From: Loxodes magnus
Lineage: Eukaryota > Ciliophora > Karyorelictea > Loxodida > Loxodidae
NCBI GenBank assembly: GCA_946699065.1
Contig: CAMPDV010000199.1
Span: 372,001 to 436,000 of the forward strand
Direction of reading: 5' to 3'
Length of the DNA stretch: 64,000 nucleotides
Numbering within the stretch: position 1 is the stretch's first letter; each line of letters begins with the position of its first letter. Both the position numbers and the translations under genes were made by a program. Positions 10,045 to 23,900 of the stretch are shown here, piece by piece. Below the pieces are notes generated by a model, which was not told where the DNA came from, ran no database searches, and was given only the letters and a program-made list of their open reading frames with translations.

Positions 10045-12727
10045 TCATAACCACTTTTTTTTAGTCTTGCCATTTCCTTTTCCAATCTAACTTCGTAGAT
10101 TTGCGTTTTCACTATCAAGTTCATGCAATTCATTTAGTTGCTCACCTAACTTCTACTTACTCTGCACCAGTTATTCTTCTAAATACTTAATCTGTTTTTA
10201 ATAATTGACAAGTGTTTATTAAATATCTTATATCTTCTGCTCTAAATTATCTCTTTAGAGTTCAGTTGTTGCCCATCCCATTTTAGATTCAGTAAATTGA
10301 GATTCCATTTTGCTATACTCTTTCTAAATTGCTTTTAACTGTTGAGCAGTTTATTAATTATCCTCTTTTTATTTCTATAGCGATTATTTTAAATTTTCTA
10401 CTTCTTTCATACTTACTTGAGATGGTCGAATCTCTATATTAATTCTTACCAATCGAATCTCTATTTTTTAGATCAAATAATTAACTTCTTAATTATTTGT
10501 TTTCTATTTCTAACTTTGTAAATTCTTGCTCACCAATATCATTCTTCTTCAGTTAAACTATTTCTTGTCGAAGTTCTTATTCAACTACTTTTTTTGCTAC
10601 AAGAGATGTTTCAAGTGATTTAATTTCATTTTTTAGTTGTGTGATTTATTCATTCTATGAAGATTCCTATAAAACCTCGAGTTTTTATTTTTCACTCTCT
10701 AGATTTTTTACTTGTGCTAATAATTTTTAATTTTGTTGCTTTTCTTTTTCAAATTATGTTTAAATCTTTATTACTTACTGCTTTAACTAAGAAGTCTGCT
10801 ATTATTTGGACTAATCCTATTCTTCATCTTCTGAATTACTTTAAGATTTCACTTGAGTTTCCTAAGTCTATTTTTCAAGCATGTTATATTTAGCTTATAG
10901 AAGGGAGTATTAAGTTTTCAAGGATAAAAGCTAGTTTTAGCTCGAACTTTCTTAATCTTGTGTATCTTTCTTTAGATATTTATTTTCATCTTCTAAATCT
11001 TCCAATTTTCCTTCCAAACTTATAATGTTAGATCTAAACTCATTTACTTCAGACTTATATTAAGACTGAATCTTATTTATTTCGGTTTCTAAGGATTAAA
11101 TCTTAATTTTAAACTGCTAATTTTTTTTCTAAGCTATTTGAGCTTCTTCTTAAAACTTCTCTGAGTTTTAACTGATTTCTTTTAATTTTAGCTCAAGCTT
11201 TTCTTTGGTGTTTGCTAATTTTTCTTTCTATTCTTTTAGATTGGCATTTTCATCTTGCAACTAACTAATTTCAGTTTATAGTTCTTAGCTTAAGTTTTAG
11301 CTTTGCTAGAACTTTATGAAATTTTACCTTATTTCCTGAATTTCAACTTCAAGATCTGAATTTTTAGTTTCAGATTGCTTTAAGCTAAGTTTAAGCTCCT
11401 AAATTTCAAGATTTTGTTACTAATTTTATTCCTTAAAATCTCTTTCTTTTTAGCTAGAATCAATCTATAAGTTTTGCATTTTGTTTTCAAAATCTGAAAT
11501 TATTGACTTTAACTCTACGATTTATTCTGAGTATTTATCTCTCATTCTTTACTTTTCCTGAGTTGATTGAGTAAGTTTACTTTATAAAGATTCGTTTTCA
11601 GTTTATAGCTAATTAATTTGTTATTGCTACTAAGTGATGTCTTTTATCTTTTCATCAAGATTCTTATTGAACTCCTTTTCCTGCTATTCCATTATCTCTT
11701 ACTAAGCTTGCACACTTTCTTCACCTTTTTTAGAGTTAACTAAAGAATATTCAACTTCTTCTAGCTTTTACTTAAGCTATCTTATTTCTCTAGTTTTTTA
11801 TTAAGATTCTTAAACTGCAGCCTAGTGCTAAGTTTGTAAATCCTCAAGTTAAGATTGGAGTTCTTTGATTTGCTAAGTAGCTTCTCTTTTTTGCTTTTAG
11901 AAAGTTGTAACAATATTAGATTTTTATTCAACCTCTTACATATAATAATCTCGCTCCTCACGAATGCTGTTTAGCTAAATCTAAAGATCTTCGGAATTTT
12001 CTTTAGTCTGTATTTGAGATATTTTAGACTTAAGTTCATCGTTTTCCTTTTCTAATTAAAAAATCCTTCCTGCTTAGTTTAAGTGGTCTCGCTATATTTT
12101 AGGAGGTTTGCCTAGAGGAATTTCTGGAGTAATGGGTAACGTGGCTGAGGTCAAATCTTACTCTCTTGACTAATTGCCCATTATATTTCTCCGACTTTCG
12201 AACTCTCCAGATATAATAGAAGCATTTTCTGATTCTTAAATAGTCATTTCTGATATATTGCTAACACTATCCAAGTCTTTATTAGAAATCAAATGAGGAG
12301 TGATAGCAATATCAATATATCCTTACTAATCTGGACACTTTTAAATATTAAGTATTTTTTGTTCAGAGCGTTTATCCATATTAGCAAATTCGCTTAAGTT
12401 GATATTAACCATACCTACTATCTACTCTCCTTTCTAACTCCTAGCTTTAATTACTATTATAGAATTCTTTCTCTAAAAACCTGCTTCTTTAGATTTCTTG
12501 AAAAGGGTGTTCTTCATAATTAAAGTTTCATTAAACTTAGCTTCTCCTGTTTTAGGATTAGGTCTTATTTCAGCTTTGGTAGGAATAGATTTATTCTTAA
12601 TAGACTTTCTCTCTCAGTATACTTTAAAAAAGCATTCTTATCCTATGTTTATTTTCACCGTATTAATCTTCAGTTCGAACTAAAAGACGAATCTTTCAGC
12701 TCCAATCCTCTATAAATATTTAGACAT
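10045..12727 (-). CDS. NT-C2 domain protein with long coiled coil
   Basis: 888 aa after removing one 16-nt intron (10434-10449, GTAAGAATTAATATAG on the coding strand), which gives exactly 889 codons. Start MSKYLQRIGAERFVFQFEL, stop TGA at 10047-10045. Residues ~10-150 match the N-terminal C2 (NT-C2, EEIG1/EHBP1) fold: FELKINTVKINIG, a basic SIKNKSIPTKAEIRPNP loop, AKFNETLIMKNTLF, and VGMVNINLSEFANM. A disordered Ser/Thr linker follows (about 150-220). Nearly 650 residues of Glu/Lys/Gln coiled coil then run to the end (KQIKYLEEQLVQSKQKL). NT-C2 domains bind membranes or Rab-linked partners, so a tether or scaffold is likely. The Gln codons of the coil are mostly TAA/TAG. Confidence 0.8.
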
Positions 12728-12744
12728 TAAACAAAAATATTAAC

Positions 12745-13418
12745 TCAATTATTAAAATTCCTTAAGAAGTACTAAACAAGCAGCTATCCTCATTACTTAG
12801 ATTTCTAGTTTACTTAATGAGATAGGAATAGAAGCAGTATGCAATAGCTTACTTTTAAAGGATTTATTAATAATGTTTTGTTTAATAATTTGAATACATT
12901 TCAAATAGATGCTTAGGTTCTTCTCTCAAAAATAGCTCAGGTGGAAGTAACTAAACTTCTTCAGTCTTTTCTTGTATTTACACAGCTTCATCGTAATAGG
13001 TTTCTACATTTAAGATCCTTCCTTAGTACTTCATCATATATAATTTCTTATAAGCTTGCTTAGCATCGTCTAACGATTGATAAACAACTTCTGAAAAAGT
13101 TTTTCCAGGCGTATTAAAAAGTTTAAAATCAATTGGTTTACCGTTCTTGTTGATAAAATTGCTTCAATGTTCCTTCTAAACATTGTTAGGTATATTTGCT
13201 ATGAATAAATAAGGATCCTCACAAGGTTTAATTTTAACCTCAGCATAATTTTTCAAATGATCATGTGCTAACTACACATTTTCTTACTTTTTAATCAGCA
13301 CTTAAAAGCCGTTTTTATCTTCTTTCACATATCTAAATCCAAATTAATACATTTCTTTCTACAGCTGATTCTTGGTATACTTATAACCATTGAGAATAAG
13401 CAATCTACCTATTTTCAT
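12745..13418 (-). CDS. RRM-like RNA-binding protein
   Basis: About 215-220 aa. Start MKIGRLLILNGYKYTKNQL. The second half has the RRM order: YLFIANIPNNV (RNP2-like), HWSNFINKNGKPIDFKLF, FSEVVYQSLDDAKQAYKKL (RNP1-like strand and helix), GRILNVETYYDE. The first ~75 residues may be a second, weaker RRM. RRM proteins bind RNA. The 3' end is uncertain: the direct frame stays open into the next gene, and the stop given assumes a 17-nt intron (GTTTAGTACTTCTTAAG) just before it. It lies directly upstream of the NT-C2 gene on the same strand. Confidence 0.6.
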
Positions 13419-14216
13419 TATTTATAAAGATAAACATTTGATTATTTAAATTCAATAATAACTATTTACTATACCTATCATTTTATACTCTCATCCTCTT
13501 TCATCTAGATGCTTAGTACAATATATAGATTCTAATCTATGCTTTTGAAGTATGAATAGCTATTTAATGAGAAGCTACTTAGGAATTAATCTTAGTAATA
13601 GATATTAGATAGCAAAGACTCTTATAGCTGGCATTAGAACTTCGCATAAAGTCAAAAGGGAATCAGATACTTAAATACTAGCACTATTAGACTGATTAAT
13701 TAACATGCAGCTAGAATGAAATGAATCTTAGACTTAGAATTATTGGATAACGTTGTATTTACCAAAATAAGCAGTTTAAAATTAAAATAAGTTGAATCAA
13801 AGTTTAAATATACATTCTTAGATATAAATAAGCTCCAAGCTTATTAACTAAGCAATAATTAGTTATAAATTAGAACTGAATCATATAATAAATACAACTA
13901 TACACCATAACACACTAACCAGTAAAGCAGCCAGATAAATACTATATATGCTGGAGCTATTTAAAATATATAATCATATAACTATTACTTTAGTGAAGTA
14001 ACCAACCAATAAATAAACTTTGTCATGGTTCTTATTGTAAAACAGCTCTAAGTAAACTAAAATACGGAAATATCATAAGATTAAATAGTAAAAGCTGAAG
14101 GATATTAAAAGTGAAGTTACCTGGTTTAGAATGAATTTATTTATTAAAGCTGGTTTGATATAAAAGTATAATTATCTAATTTATAAATTAGCCAGGAAAT
14201 TTTCGAAGGCTTAGAT
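13419..14216. other. Intergenic, no gene seen
   Basis: AT-rich sequence with many AGCT/TAGCT words. No frame stands out. Confidence 0.4.
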
Positions 14217-14720
14217 ATGTTACCCAGATATTTGCAAGATATTAGAAACTAAAAGTAAATCAAGGAATTTTAAACTTTTAATTAGTTTTAAATTGAGAGT
14301 ATGGAAGATAAGTCAATATTTTTAATCTCAGAAATAGCTTTTAAATATATCCATATATCAAACCAAAACTAACCCTTCTAATTCTATTAAAAGCTTACAT
14401 CTGAGCAAATTAATCATAAAATCTAATCAGAGCATATTTTAAACTAATTTAAGCCAAATATCCAAAAAATAACTCTTTGGATCTTTTTATTAATTAAATC
14501 TCTTAATTAGATAATTTCTTAAAGCAAACTAAAAATAAGACTCATTGACTAAAAAATAAATGTAATTATCATAAATTCTAAAAATAATGCTAATACTATA
14601 ATAAAATAAGTACCATTTACATATACTCATATTACTAATACAAATGATTATTCTTAATATAGATACTAATTCCTCTTAAATGGACAGAAGAAAGATCTTA
14701 GTCAATTAAATAAGTTATGA
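14217..14720 (+). CDS. Possible gene, unknown
   Basis: Open frame of 167 aa without an internal TGA, start MLPRYLQDIRNQKQIKEF. The same frame is open upstream from ~14160 (SQEIFEGLD) and past the TGA if that is read as Trp. Composition is polar and varied (VPFTYTHITNTNDYSQYRYQ), but a second frame here is also open, so chance is not excluded. No domain recognised. Confidence 0.25.
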
Positions 14721-15596
14721 TTGCTCAAGTATTTATCTATAAGCATATCCTAAATTTTTATATGATTGTTCAAATATAATATTGTAATAGAGCATTGCTT
14801 AGATAGTTTAGATTATAATTAAAAGAGATAAGAAGCTTTATTTATTTTGGTTCTTTAATTTAGTGGATTTAAGATGTCAAACTTGATATAATAATAAAAC
14901 TTATACAATTTACAAATAAAAGCATAAATAATAGTTTAGGTCTAAACAAGCATGTAGTTGCTTTGAAACTATATAATATCCTTTCTTCCCAGTTAATAAG
15001 AATAATAACTAGACTCTTCTAAATCTTGCATATAATAGAAGTCTTTCTTCTTTTATTTACTAGTTATTTAAATAATAATTAAGTATTAATTAGAAAACTT
15101 TATTAGGAATATTCCAAGCCATATAAACTAGTTAAAGATATCTAACCCTCTATAAATAGTAAGTAGGAGTGAGATTCTTAGCAATTAGAAAGTAAAATAT
15201 AGAGTATACTCCAAATAACTAGACTAAAATACTTATTATACGATTAAATTATCAGAATTATTATTTATATGATGTCAATTGAATGATAGGATAATACTAG
15301 AAGATATCTTGCATTCAAATCAAAACTAAAATAAACAAATTATTTTCTAAAGCATGAACTATAACATCAAGAAACTTTAATAACATAAAGTTATTACTAT
15401 TATCAGTTTATAGCTTTACAATAATACTTTTAGCAAATATTACTGAAGTTGGAGAGACGACCAAGTTTAATAGACTAGAGCAAATTAACTTAAATGCTTA
15501 TAATTCAGAATTCAAATACTTTATTAATTAAACCTATCTAAGAACCTTACCAATAGACAATTAATTTTTTACTTGTCAAGTTAATTTTTAATTAAG
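14721..15596. other. Intergenic, no gene seen
   Basis: AT-rich, rich in TAG/AGCT words; nothing identifiable on either strand. Confidence 0.4.
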
Positions 15597-15959
15597 ATGA
15601 GAAGCACTTCTAGAAGAAAAAATCTGAATAAGAAGTTATAAATGAAAGGTTTAGAATTATATGGATATCCTTTTTTGATCTATGATATTAAAATAAGGGA
15701 TAGTTAAGTTAGAGCTGTTAATTAAAGTACAGCTAGATTTATGTAGTAATATTCATTTGTTTATGTTCATAAATTAGAAGATTCTTGATCTTTAAAATGT
15801 CAAATTAAGACTGAAGCATTTTATCTGCTACCTAGTTTTTCTTTAGTTAAGTAGCAATAAAACTTATTTAATTCCGTTAAATATATAAAGATTTAGCATT
15901 AGTGAGGTAAATAAATATGGCTGTATGATTTAGTTAATAAAATAAAAAAGCTAAACTGA
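15597..15959 (+). CDS. Possible small basic protein
   Basis: Start MRSTSRRKNLNKKLQMKG. There are TGAs in frame at 15786-15788, 15903-15905 and 15957-15959, so the product is 63, 102 or 120 aa depending on which is the stop. The first part (KIRDSQVRAVNQSTARFMQQ) has good coding composition. It ends ~380 bp from the tail of the ATPase gene on the other strand. No family recognised. Confidence 0.4.
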
Positions 15960-16336
15960 TTTTAAGCTTATATCTTTAGAATAAAATAAAAGAGAACAAA
16001 AATTATTTTATCATATTCAGAATTACATCTGAGCTCTACTTACTTTCTAAGCCATTTATTACTTTAATAAAATCTTCTTTTTCTTTCTTATAACTCAAGA
16101 CTATGAAGTACTTGATCTTCTGCCTTTAAGCAATTTAGCCCCTTATACAAATTCCCTTATTTGTTTTAAAAAAGTAGATTTTCCATTTTATAATGAAATA
16201 GAAGAATAATAATAGTTAGACAGTTTATGAATTAAAGCTAAGAAGGTAGTATTAAGGAATAGAGAGTCTTAGTAATAATTCCTTTCAATTTAAATTTATT
16301 AAATATCTTTTGTTACTCTTTTCCTAGAGGTATTTG
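15960..16336. other. Tail of the ATPase locus; possible mini-ORF on the minus strand
   Basis: On the minus strand a frame from ATG ~16193 reads MENLLFQNKQGNLYKGLN and then LELQERKRRFYQ, followed by a possible 20-nt intron and a TGA near 16030. It is in frame with the ATPase and could be a read-through tail if the ATPase TGA (16339-16337) were Trp. I favour the shorter ATPase. Confidence 0.25.
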
Positions 16337-19300
16337 TCAGCTCTTTGTAAACAGTAAACGAAGCCATTTAGATAAATGATTTGAAACAAATTTTTCGTAT
16401 AAGAAACTTACAGTCCAGTTGACTACAACAAAGCTCAACAAAATTCATTAAAATTCTTCGTGCTGGTTTAAGTTTTTAAGTTCCAGGAATTTCCTTATCC
16501 ATTCTGAAGGATCTAGGGTAATGTATAAATTTAAAGAAAACAAAACAATGCAAGTTAGAGTAAAGTAGACATTTTTCCAAGCGGATTCTCTAAATGGCTT
16601 ACCTATAGTGAAGACTACGCAAATAAAAAGGTATTAGAATGTAGAAAATAAGAACATTGCAGTATTTTCATAGCACTCTATATCTTCATCAGCATTATGA
16701 CTATTATTCTTATTAGGCTCGAACCAGCTTTAAAGAGGTAAAATATAATATAGTAAAGATAATTGAAAAAAGGCTATAATTGCAATTTATCCAATAATTG
16801 AACTCAAAACTGGTATTGAAATTAAACTGCCTGGTGGCTGTTCAGCTACTAATAAGTGATAAGGACCTGAATATCCCATAAAAATAGCTAGTGGTACTAT
16901 TGTAAACAAGTCAATCCATAAGTACTAACCATCACTCAAGTTACTAAACAAAGTATATAATGCAAGAACAGTAGTGAACTAAATCATACTATATAAAGCC
17001 ATATATTTAAAGCATTGGAAACTTGTAACAAGAGCGCATCTTCCTTCCTTTAAAACTGTTTCTGTACAAGTTATATTTGCAATTTTCGAAGTAAAAGGAG
17101 CGGCAATAGAAGCTTCAGCTTCAGATAAAGATAAACCAACATCAGCTACTTTTAAAGCCCCACAATCATTAGCTCCATCGCCACACATACCTACAACCAT
17201 GTTATGACTCTAATAAATTTCAACAAGTTTTGATTTATGTTCTGGAGCCATTCTTGCAAATATCTATCCTTGTTCTAAAACTATTGTCAGTATTTAAGAA
17301 TAACAACCTCCTTCCTCTCCTTCATTAACAGAAAGTTAAACGAGTTTCATAAATGCTCCCCCAGTCATAGCTATTGAGGAGTCTTAATTATTCTCTGTAA
17401 AGTTATAAAACCATTAAGTTGTTGAGTTTTTGCGGTGCATACTCTATCTTCTAGAAGTTAATGGTGTACTTTAATGCGAATCTTAAAAAAATGAATGTGG
17501 ATTTTAAGAAAAAGACTCGTTTATAACGCTTTGCCATCTTGAAATATTATTTTCATATTCTAAAACCCTTCATTTGATATAGTTATTTCCATCCAATTCT
17601 CCCAGATGTACTTAGTTATGTTGAGGAATAATATTACATTCTCTTGCTACAGCCACTGCTGTTAAAATTGCATCCCCCGTTGCCATTATTGTTCTTATTT
17701 TAGCATTATGCAAATATTAAATACCTTGTATGGTTTCATCCTTAAGCTTGTTTTGAAGAATGAGAAGACCTAGAAAAACTAAATTTTTCTCTATCTGTTG
17801 AAGCTAAACTTCATTAAGGTATTTTTCTGTTATTGTATCTAAGTCTTTATATGCACAGGCTAAGACTCTGTATCCTGATTTTGTATAAGCTGAATGTACT
17901 GCTTCCATATCGGGTGGAATTGTTTCAGGAATACAATTATCAATTATAAATTCTGGAGCTCCTTTCTGATGGAATCTAAATCTGCCATTCTCCTTAAGAG
18001 ACTTCACTATGACTCCCATTCTTTTAATTTTTGAATTAAAATAGAAAATTCTACAAACTCCAATAGGTGGTGGAGCTAATTCAGGATGGGAGAATTAAGA
18101 ATAATTAGGATGAACTATGTGCTTGATCATTTAATCTTATTTGTCTATTTCTGATTCTTCATAAATCCAATTAGTAGCTTCAAACATTTTGAGATCCTAC
18201 GTATCTCCAATAAGTTAGCCTCTTACTTCTGAGATACTATGACAAGAAGCCATACTTTCCAAAAATAAATTTCTTAGTATTTGATGTTCATTCTCCCCTT
18301 ACCCTATTTTATTTTTCTTTAAATCTTCATTTAGCTGCTAAGGCTCAAATAGCTAAAATTCAAACTTATGCTACTAATTAACTGTTTTAATTCCATATAC
18401 ATTCATTCCATCTTCTGTTAGCGTCCCAGTTTTATCGAAAATGAATAGATCTACCTTACCTGCTACATTGACTCTTGGAGGAGATATGCAATTTATTTTC
18501 TTATGCTTAAGTCGAGTTATTGCAAATGCAGTACCAAAAGACATGGCAGCCGGGAGTGCAGGAGGTACAGTAACAGTAATAAGATCTAAACTTCTATCAA
18601 TAATATCTGATGCTCGTATTCCTTGAGAAATAAACAAAGGAATAACAGCACAGAATCCAACAATAGAGAATGTAAATAGAACCAATATAAATTTAATGCT
18701 ATCTTCATAAAATTTAAACTTATTTGGCTTTGGAAACAGAATGCTTCTAACTAATCTTCCTTTGGCTGTATCAAACCCTGTTTTTATAACAAGAGCTCTA
18801 GTTTCACCTCTAGTCTAAATCACATGGGTTCCAGCAAACAAAGTAGATTTTTTATCAAATTCAATGTCAAATATCTAATCTGTATAAGAAATGGTTTCTT
18901 TTGCTATTGGAATGGATTCTCCTGTTAGCATAGATTCATCACAAATTACATTGCCTTTCATTAAAATCAACTCGCAGGGAAGGCGCTAACCTTCTGGAAC
19001 TTTGATGATATCTCCTGGAACAAGCTAAGAACTAGTGGAGGTAATTTCTTTATTTTATCTATATACTGTAACGTCACACTCGTGTCTAGACATATTCCTC
19101 AGTTCTACTAAATTCTTTCTTGTTTCGTATAAGCTGAACACGCAAGATCCTACTGACATTGATAGAATACAAGTTGCATATAATCTATACCCATCCCACA
19201 TTCAAAGAGCGACAGAGCAAGCTTAAAAAAGGTAAAAGGGGTTGAGTATCTCGTTATAGAGAAGTTTAAAGCAGTTAGGGACTACAATTTTAATTTAACA

Positions 19301-19816
19301 AGGTCCAAAGAAGGCTCTTAATAAATTTACTTGCAAGTCATTTTACAAGCCTTAGGAAAATCTATCTTATAATACTTTAAAACTGATTTTACTATTGAAA
19401 AATATTGGTTCATAGGTTAAAGTATCACAGTTAAAGTAAAACCTCATGAATCTATAATTAAAGATACGGATATCACCACTTAACTTCTTATCTGATATTT
19501 CAAGTTCGTTGTTCAGTGTTATAACTTTAGTCTTGATAATCTATTGAATGTGATCTTAATTAGTTATCAACAGAAATTCGGCATCAGCAGGTGAAATTTA
19601 GCTATACTTAGTTGAACATTCTAACTTTGGAAACCATCGACAAACCAAAGGGAATAATCCAATAGATATCAAGCAAAGAAGGTAATATAAGAATGCCTTT
19701 CATGGGTTCCTTTAGAAGCATTCTATGGACTGTATTAAAGCTTCTTAATCAGCGTCTTAATGGTGAATAAACGCTGCTGTGTTTGCATTTCTAACTTACA
19801 GAAGTGGCTTCTCCAT
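16337..19816 (-). CDS. P5B-type P-type ATPase (ATP13A family)
   Basis: 1,159 aa in one exon. Start [16 protein letters not shown], ~45 residues before TM1, as usual for P5 ATPases. Landmarks in order: TM1-2 ([18 protein letters not shown]), actuator motif [13 protein letters not shown]5B signature PPALPAAM in TM4, phosphorylated Asp461 in [11 protein letters not shown], nucleotide domain ([10 protein letters not shown]), hinge [11 protein letters not shown] (Asp880), then the C-terminal TM bundle ending ...[18 protein letters not shown]5B pumps sit in lysosomes or other endomembranes, and animal ATP13A2/3 export polyamines. That substrate is inferred, not shown here. A TGA at 19204-19202 encodes the Trp of SVALWMWDGY at a position where P5 ATPases keep Trp. 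The same frame is open ~220 nt upstream, so a longer N-terminus is possible. Confidence 0.93.
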
Positions 19817-20988
19817 ATAATTAAATCAAATATCTGTACCAATAAGTAACTTTAATTCTTTGTAAATAGGTTTAAATATGGTCTTTTACTCAAAAAATGC
19901 TAAACTTAATTTTCTTATCTACTTCTTCAATTCAGCTGCTTTCTCACTAAATCTTCAAGTTATAATAGGGAAACTAATTTCCTTTCAAATGATAAATGAA
20001 TTTAAGAGGGGAAATAGATTTTAGATATAGCCTAAAATGTTATAGAAATATGTACTAGCTTACTATTTTAATTTAAATAATAAAGTAGATCAGTTTAGAT
20101 TAGCTCGGTATCTCTTTTTTCCTTATGATTATAATAAAATTTAACCGCATTACATTCTGCTTAAATCAACCAACTTGGATATTTTAGCTAAGCTTAAATT
20201 ATTAATACTACACATCATTTAAGTATATTTAAGCCCTTATGATATTCATAAAGAGCTTATCCAAAATCCTAAGCCTTTGCTCATTTTATACAATTCGTAA
20301 TGATTTCGCATCTACTGTAAACTATCAAACTAAACCGTATTAAATTAATCATTAGAGTAAACAAGAGACAATACTTAACTTTAAGGTGAAATGCTAGGTA
20401 TTTATACGATAACAGAACAAACTTTATTGTGATCACATAGCTTTAAATAAGCTATTTCATTAGTTTAAATTGAAATCTCTCTATTTAGATTTTTAGCACT
20501 GATATATTTATAAGATATCTTACTTTTATGATAGATCTTGCAATTTATTCTTAAGCACTACTTAACTAACAGTCTAATAGCAACAAGTAGCTAATATTCT
20601 AGTCTTTTAAAATTAATATACATCAGTAATCTATCTTAGTTATATACTAGCATTTATATGCTTAAGAGCTAACTGCTAGATTTATATGCTAGTTAGTGCA
20701 AATGGCTTAGATAGCTTTGTACTGTTGTAGCTAATTATTATCTTTTGTACTAATTTAACTACATCTACTTATCTACGTTTCCTTATTAATTGTATTAGTA
20801 GTAAATAATACAAGGAAGAGAGAAATTTCTAGCACTTATAATATTATATAGTCAAGCTTTCTGTTATTTTAGCTACAGTTTATAATAAGGATTTATAGTA
20901 ATAATCATAGCAAAGACTATCCTATAGGATGTTACTTTGTACATTTAAGAATTAGTATCTTTAAGTTACTTTCTAAAGTTGCAAAATA
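19817..20988. other. Intergenic between two divergent genes
   Basis: The first ~220 nt are open in the ATPase frame (see that entry). The rest is rich in TAGCT words, notably 20640-20740, and shows no gene. Confidence 0.4.
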
Positions 20989-23900
20989 ATGAAAAATAGA
21001 GTATAAAACAGAGAAAGTCTAGATGATGTTTAGCCAATTTAGTATAATACTGTAAGATAAAGTTCTCCCTTATAGAGTGAAGATTACCAAAAGAGAGCGC
21101 TTAACTTAAGTGTCAATCGTACAAAGTCTAAAAATTAATAAGCAGCTAATAGCTTTAATGAAGTTAACCCTGATACTCCTAGAACTTAAGAAGCTTGCTA
21201 AATTCTAGGGATTAGTTTGAAAGATATTAAGCAGAGAAATTTTGACTATTTCAAAGTTAGAACTACTAATGAGGAGATAGCTAAATTGAGATATGACCAT
21301 CATCTCAAGCAATTAGAAGCTGATTTTAAAAGGATTATTGCATTTAAAATATAGAAATATGACTCTCAGAGCTAGAAGAGGAAATCTAATATACATTCAA
21401 GGATAGCTCTTGGAATTTCAGATTGAGCTATACGAGTTTCGTCCTCTCCTTCTTAAAGTTCCATATTTGAAGGTTAAGAGCAAAGAAGTACTTAAAGAAT
21501 CATGACTTCTTCATAAAGTCCTTCGTTATCTTTTTCTAGATAAAAGAATGAAATTTATAGATTACTGCAGATGAATAAATAAAGAGTGGAGAATGAAAAT
21601 AAAGAGATACTTCGCTTGAAAAAAGTTGAAGATGCATAAAAGAATAAAGAAAACTAAGTAAAGGAATTAAAGAAGAAGATGGAAGAAAAATTTATGAAGC
21701 AAAAGGAAAAAATAAAGAAGCTTGAGCTTGAAAAGAAAAAATATTAAAAGCAACTACAAATTAAAATGAATAAAGAACTGAAAGAGGCTGCAAAGAAAGA
21801 GAAAGAACTTAAAATGTAATAGAAAAAAATGATTCAAAAAAGAGAAGAAATTGCTGAGTAAAAAAGAAGAGAAATTAAACATATTTTATCAGAGAGGGAG
21901 AGAGAAGAAAATTTGAAGTCCATAGAGTATTTGTCAAGAATTACGGAGAAATTCGAAATTTCGTAAAGAAATTATTAAGAATAATTAGCGAAAAAGTCTT
22001 TAGGAGCATAGACTTAATCAGCTCGAGTGTGAGAAGTATAGCAATCAAGAAGTTTTACAGACAACTCTGAGTTAATCTTAAATTACATTGAAAAACACGA
22101 AAAGGCGACTAAAAAAAGAGAGGAAGAACTTGCTAAAATAAAGGAATAAAAGGAAAAAATAAGAATTAAAGAAGAAAAGCTTTAGACAATTGCTAAAGAA
22201 AAGAGATAAAAAGAAGGGAAACTTTAAGGGTAATAATTACTATATAGAGATAAAAGCAAAAAGATATTAGAAAAAATTAAAATGAATAGAAGTGTTTAAA
22301 GCGCTAGAAATTCAGAGTAATAGAAACTTATTCTAATAAAGTAAGAAAAAAGAAAACTTCAGGAATTTGATAAAGAGAGAGCTATGCAAAGGTCTAAAAA
22401 CTTGTAGGTAAGTAATTATATCAGGAATATAGAAAGCAAAAGTTAATAGAAAAGTTAAAAAAAGAGGACTAGAAAGTTTAGCAAATATAGTAATAAAAAG
22501 AAGAAAATAATTACTGAAGTAGAATCGAAAAAATACAAACAATGATAGACAAAAAGAAAGTAGTTGATATTTTAAAGTAAGTAGCAAAAGCTCCTGATTC
22601 TATGTCAGCTAAAAGGTAAATTAATTTTATATTGCTATAGAAAGCTAAAGCATTTTAAGATAGATAGCTATTATAACTAGGTAAGCAAAGAAAAGGAAGA
22701 AGATACAATTTGATTAGTGTAATAATTTGCTTTAAGATTATTTATTTTGTTAAATTTCATACTAATGTCTGATTTTGAAGATAAACTAGATTAGAAGTTC
22801 TTAAATATTATGATACAAATTGAGAAACAATACTAAGTCTTAACAAAGCATGAAAGAATAAGAGTAGAGTAATGATCGAAAAAGCTATGCTAAGTGGTAA
22901 AAAATTTGATGTGGAAGAAAAATAGAAACAATTATGCTGAATTATTGCTTAAAATGATAATAAACAAGAAACTATAAGAGCCTTTTAGTAAAGCACCTTC
23001 AAACCAGGCTTTAAAGAATCTCAATAAAGCTTCTTACTCCTCCTTAATATATATGCCTAAAGAAAATAACATTGTTAAAATATAAAGATAGCTACAGTAA
23101 AATGAAAAGTAGAATTAGTTAACAATGGAGTAACTTGATTTATGCAAATCAATATCTTTAGATAATAACTTAATAAGGAAATTTCCTTCTGAAGAGGTCA
23201 GCAAAACTTCAAAGTTCTTTAAATCTTCAGCTCTTAGTTTTTATAGCAATGATTAAAGTAATGAAAGCATTATTAATGACTTGTAGTTCAATTAGACACC
23301 TTAAAACTTCTAAGCAAATAATAAAAAAGATACAAAAAAACCAAATAAAAAAAAACGATTTTTATCAGCAAGTGTAAGCCCTTGAAATCTTAACTCAGAA
23401 CAAGAGATTATTACACTTAGAGCTGAACTTGAGCTTTCAAGAACTAATGAGTAGCATTTAAGAGAGTAGTTAGCGGTAAGTCCAAACTATTTATAGAAGT
23501 CAAATAGAATAATCTTAGAACAATAGGATGAACTGAACTTTTATAAGAATCAAGTAACATAACTTAAAAGTAACATTATTGGAATGAATAGACAATTATA
23601 AAGCTTATAGGAAAGTTAAAGCTTTTAGTAAAATTAAGAAAATAAAGCGTAAAAATATGAAAATAGTAAGAAGTAAGGAATAAAAAAGAAGCCTAAAAAG
23701 AGATTTTAGCATATAGTTTCTCCAGTTAGGTAATATAAAGAATAAATGAATAGTAAATCATTCGTTGATAATTTATGGAAGTAGCCTGAAATTAAAGCAA
23801 ACTAGTAAAATTAAAATGATCAATCTTTATTGTCCCAAACTTGAAATGGTAATTAATAAAGATATTAATCTTATAAGCAATCCTTCACTAATTCCTTTTT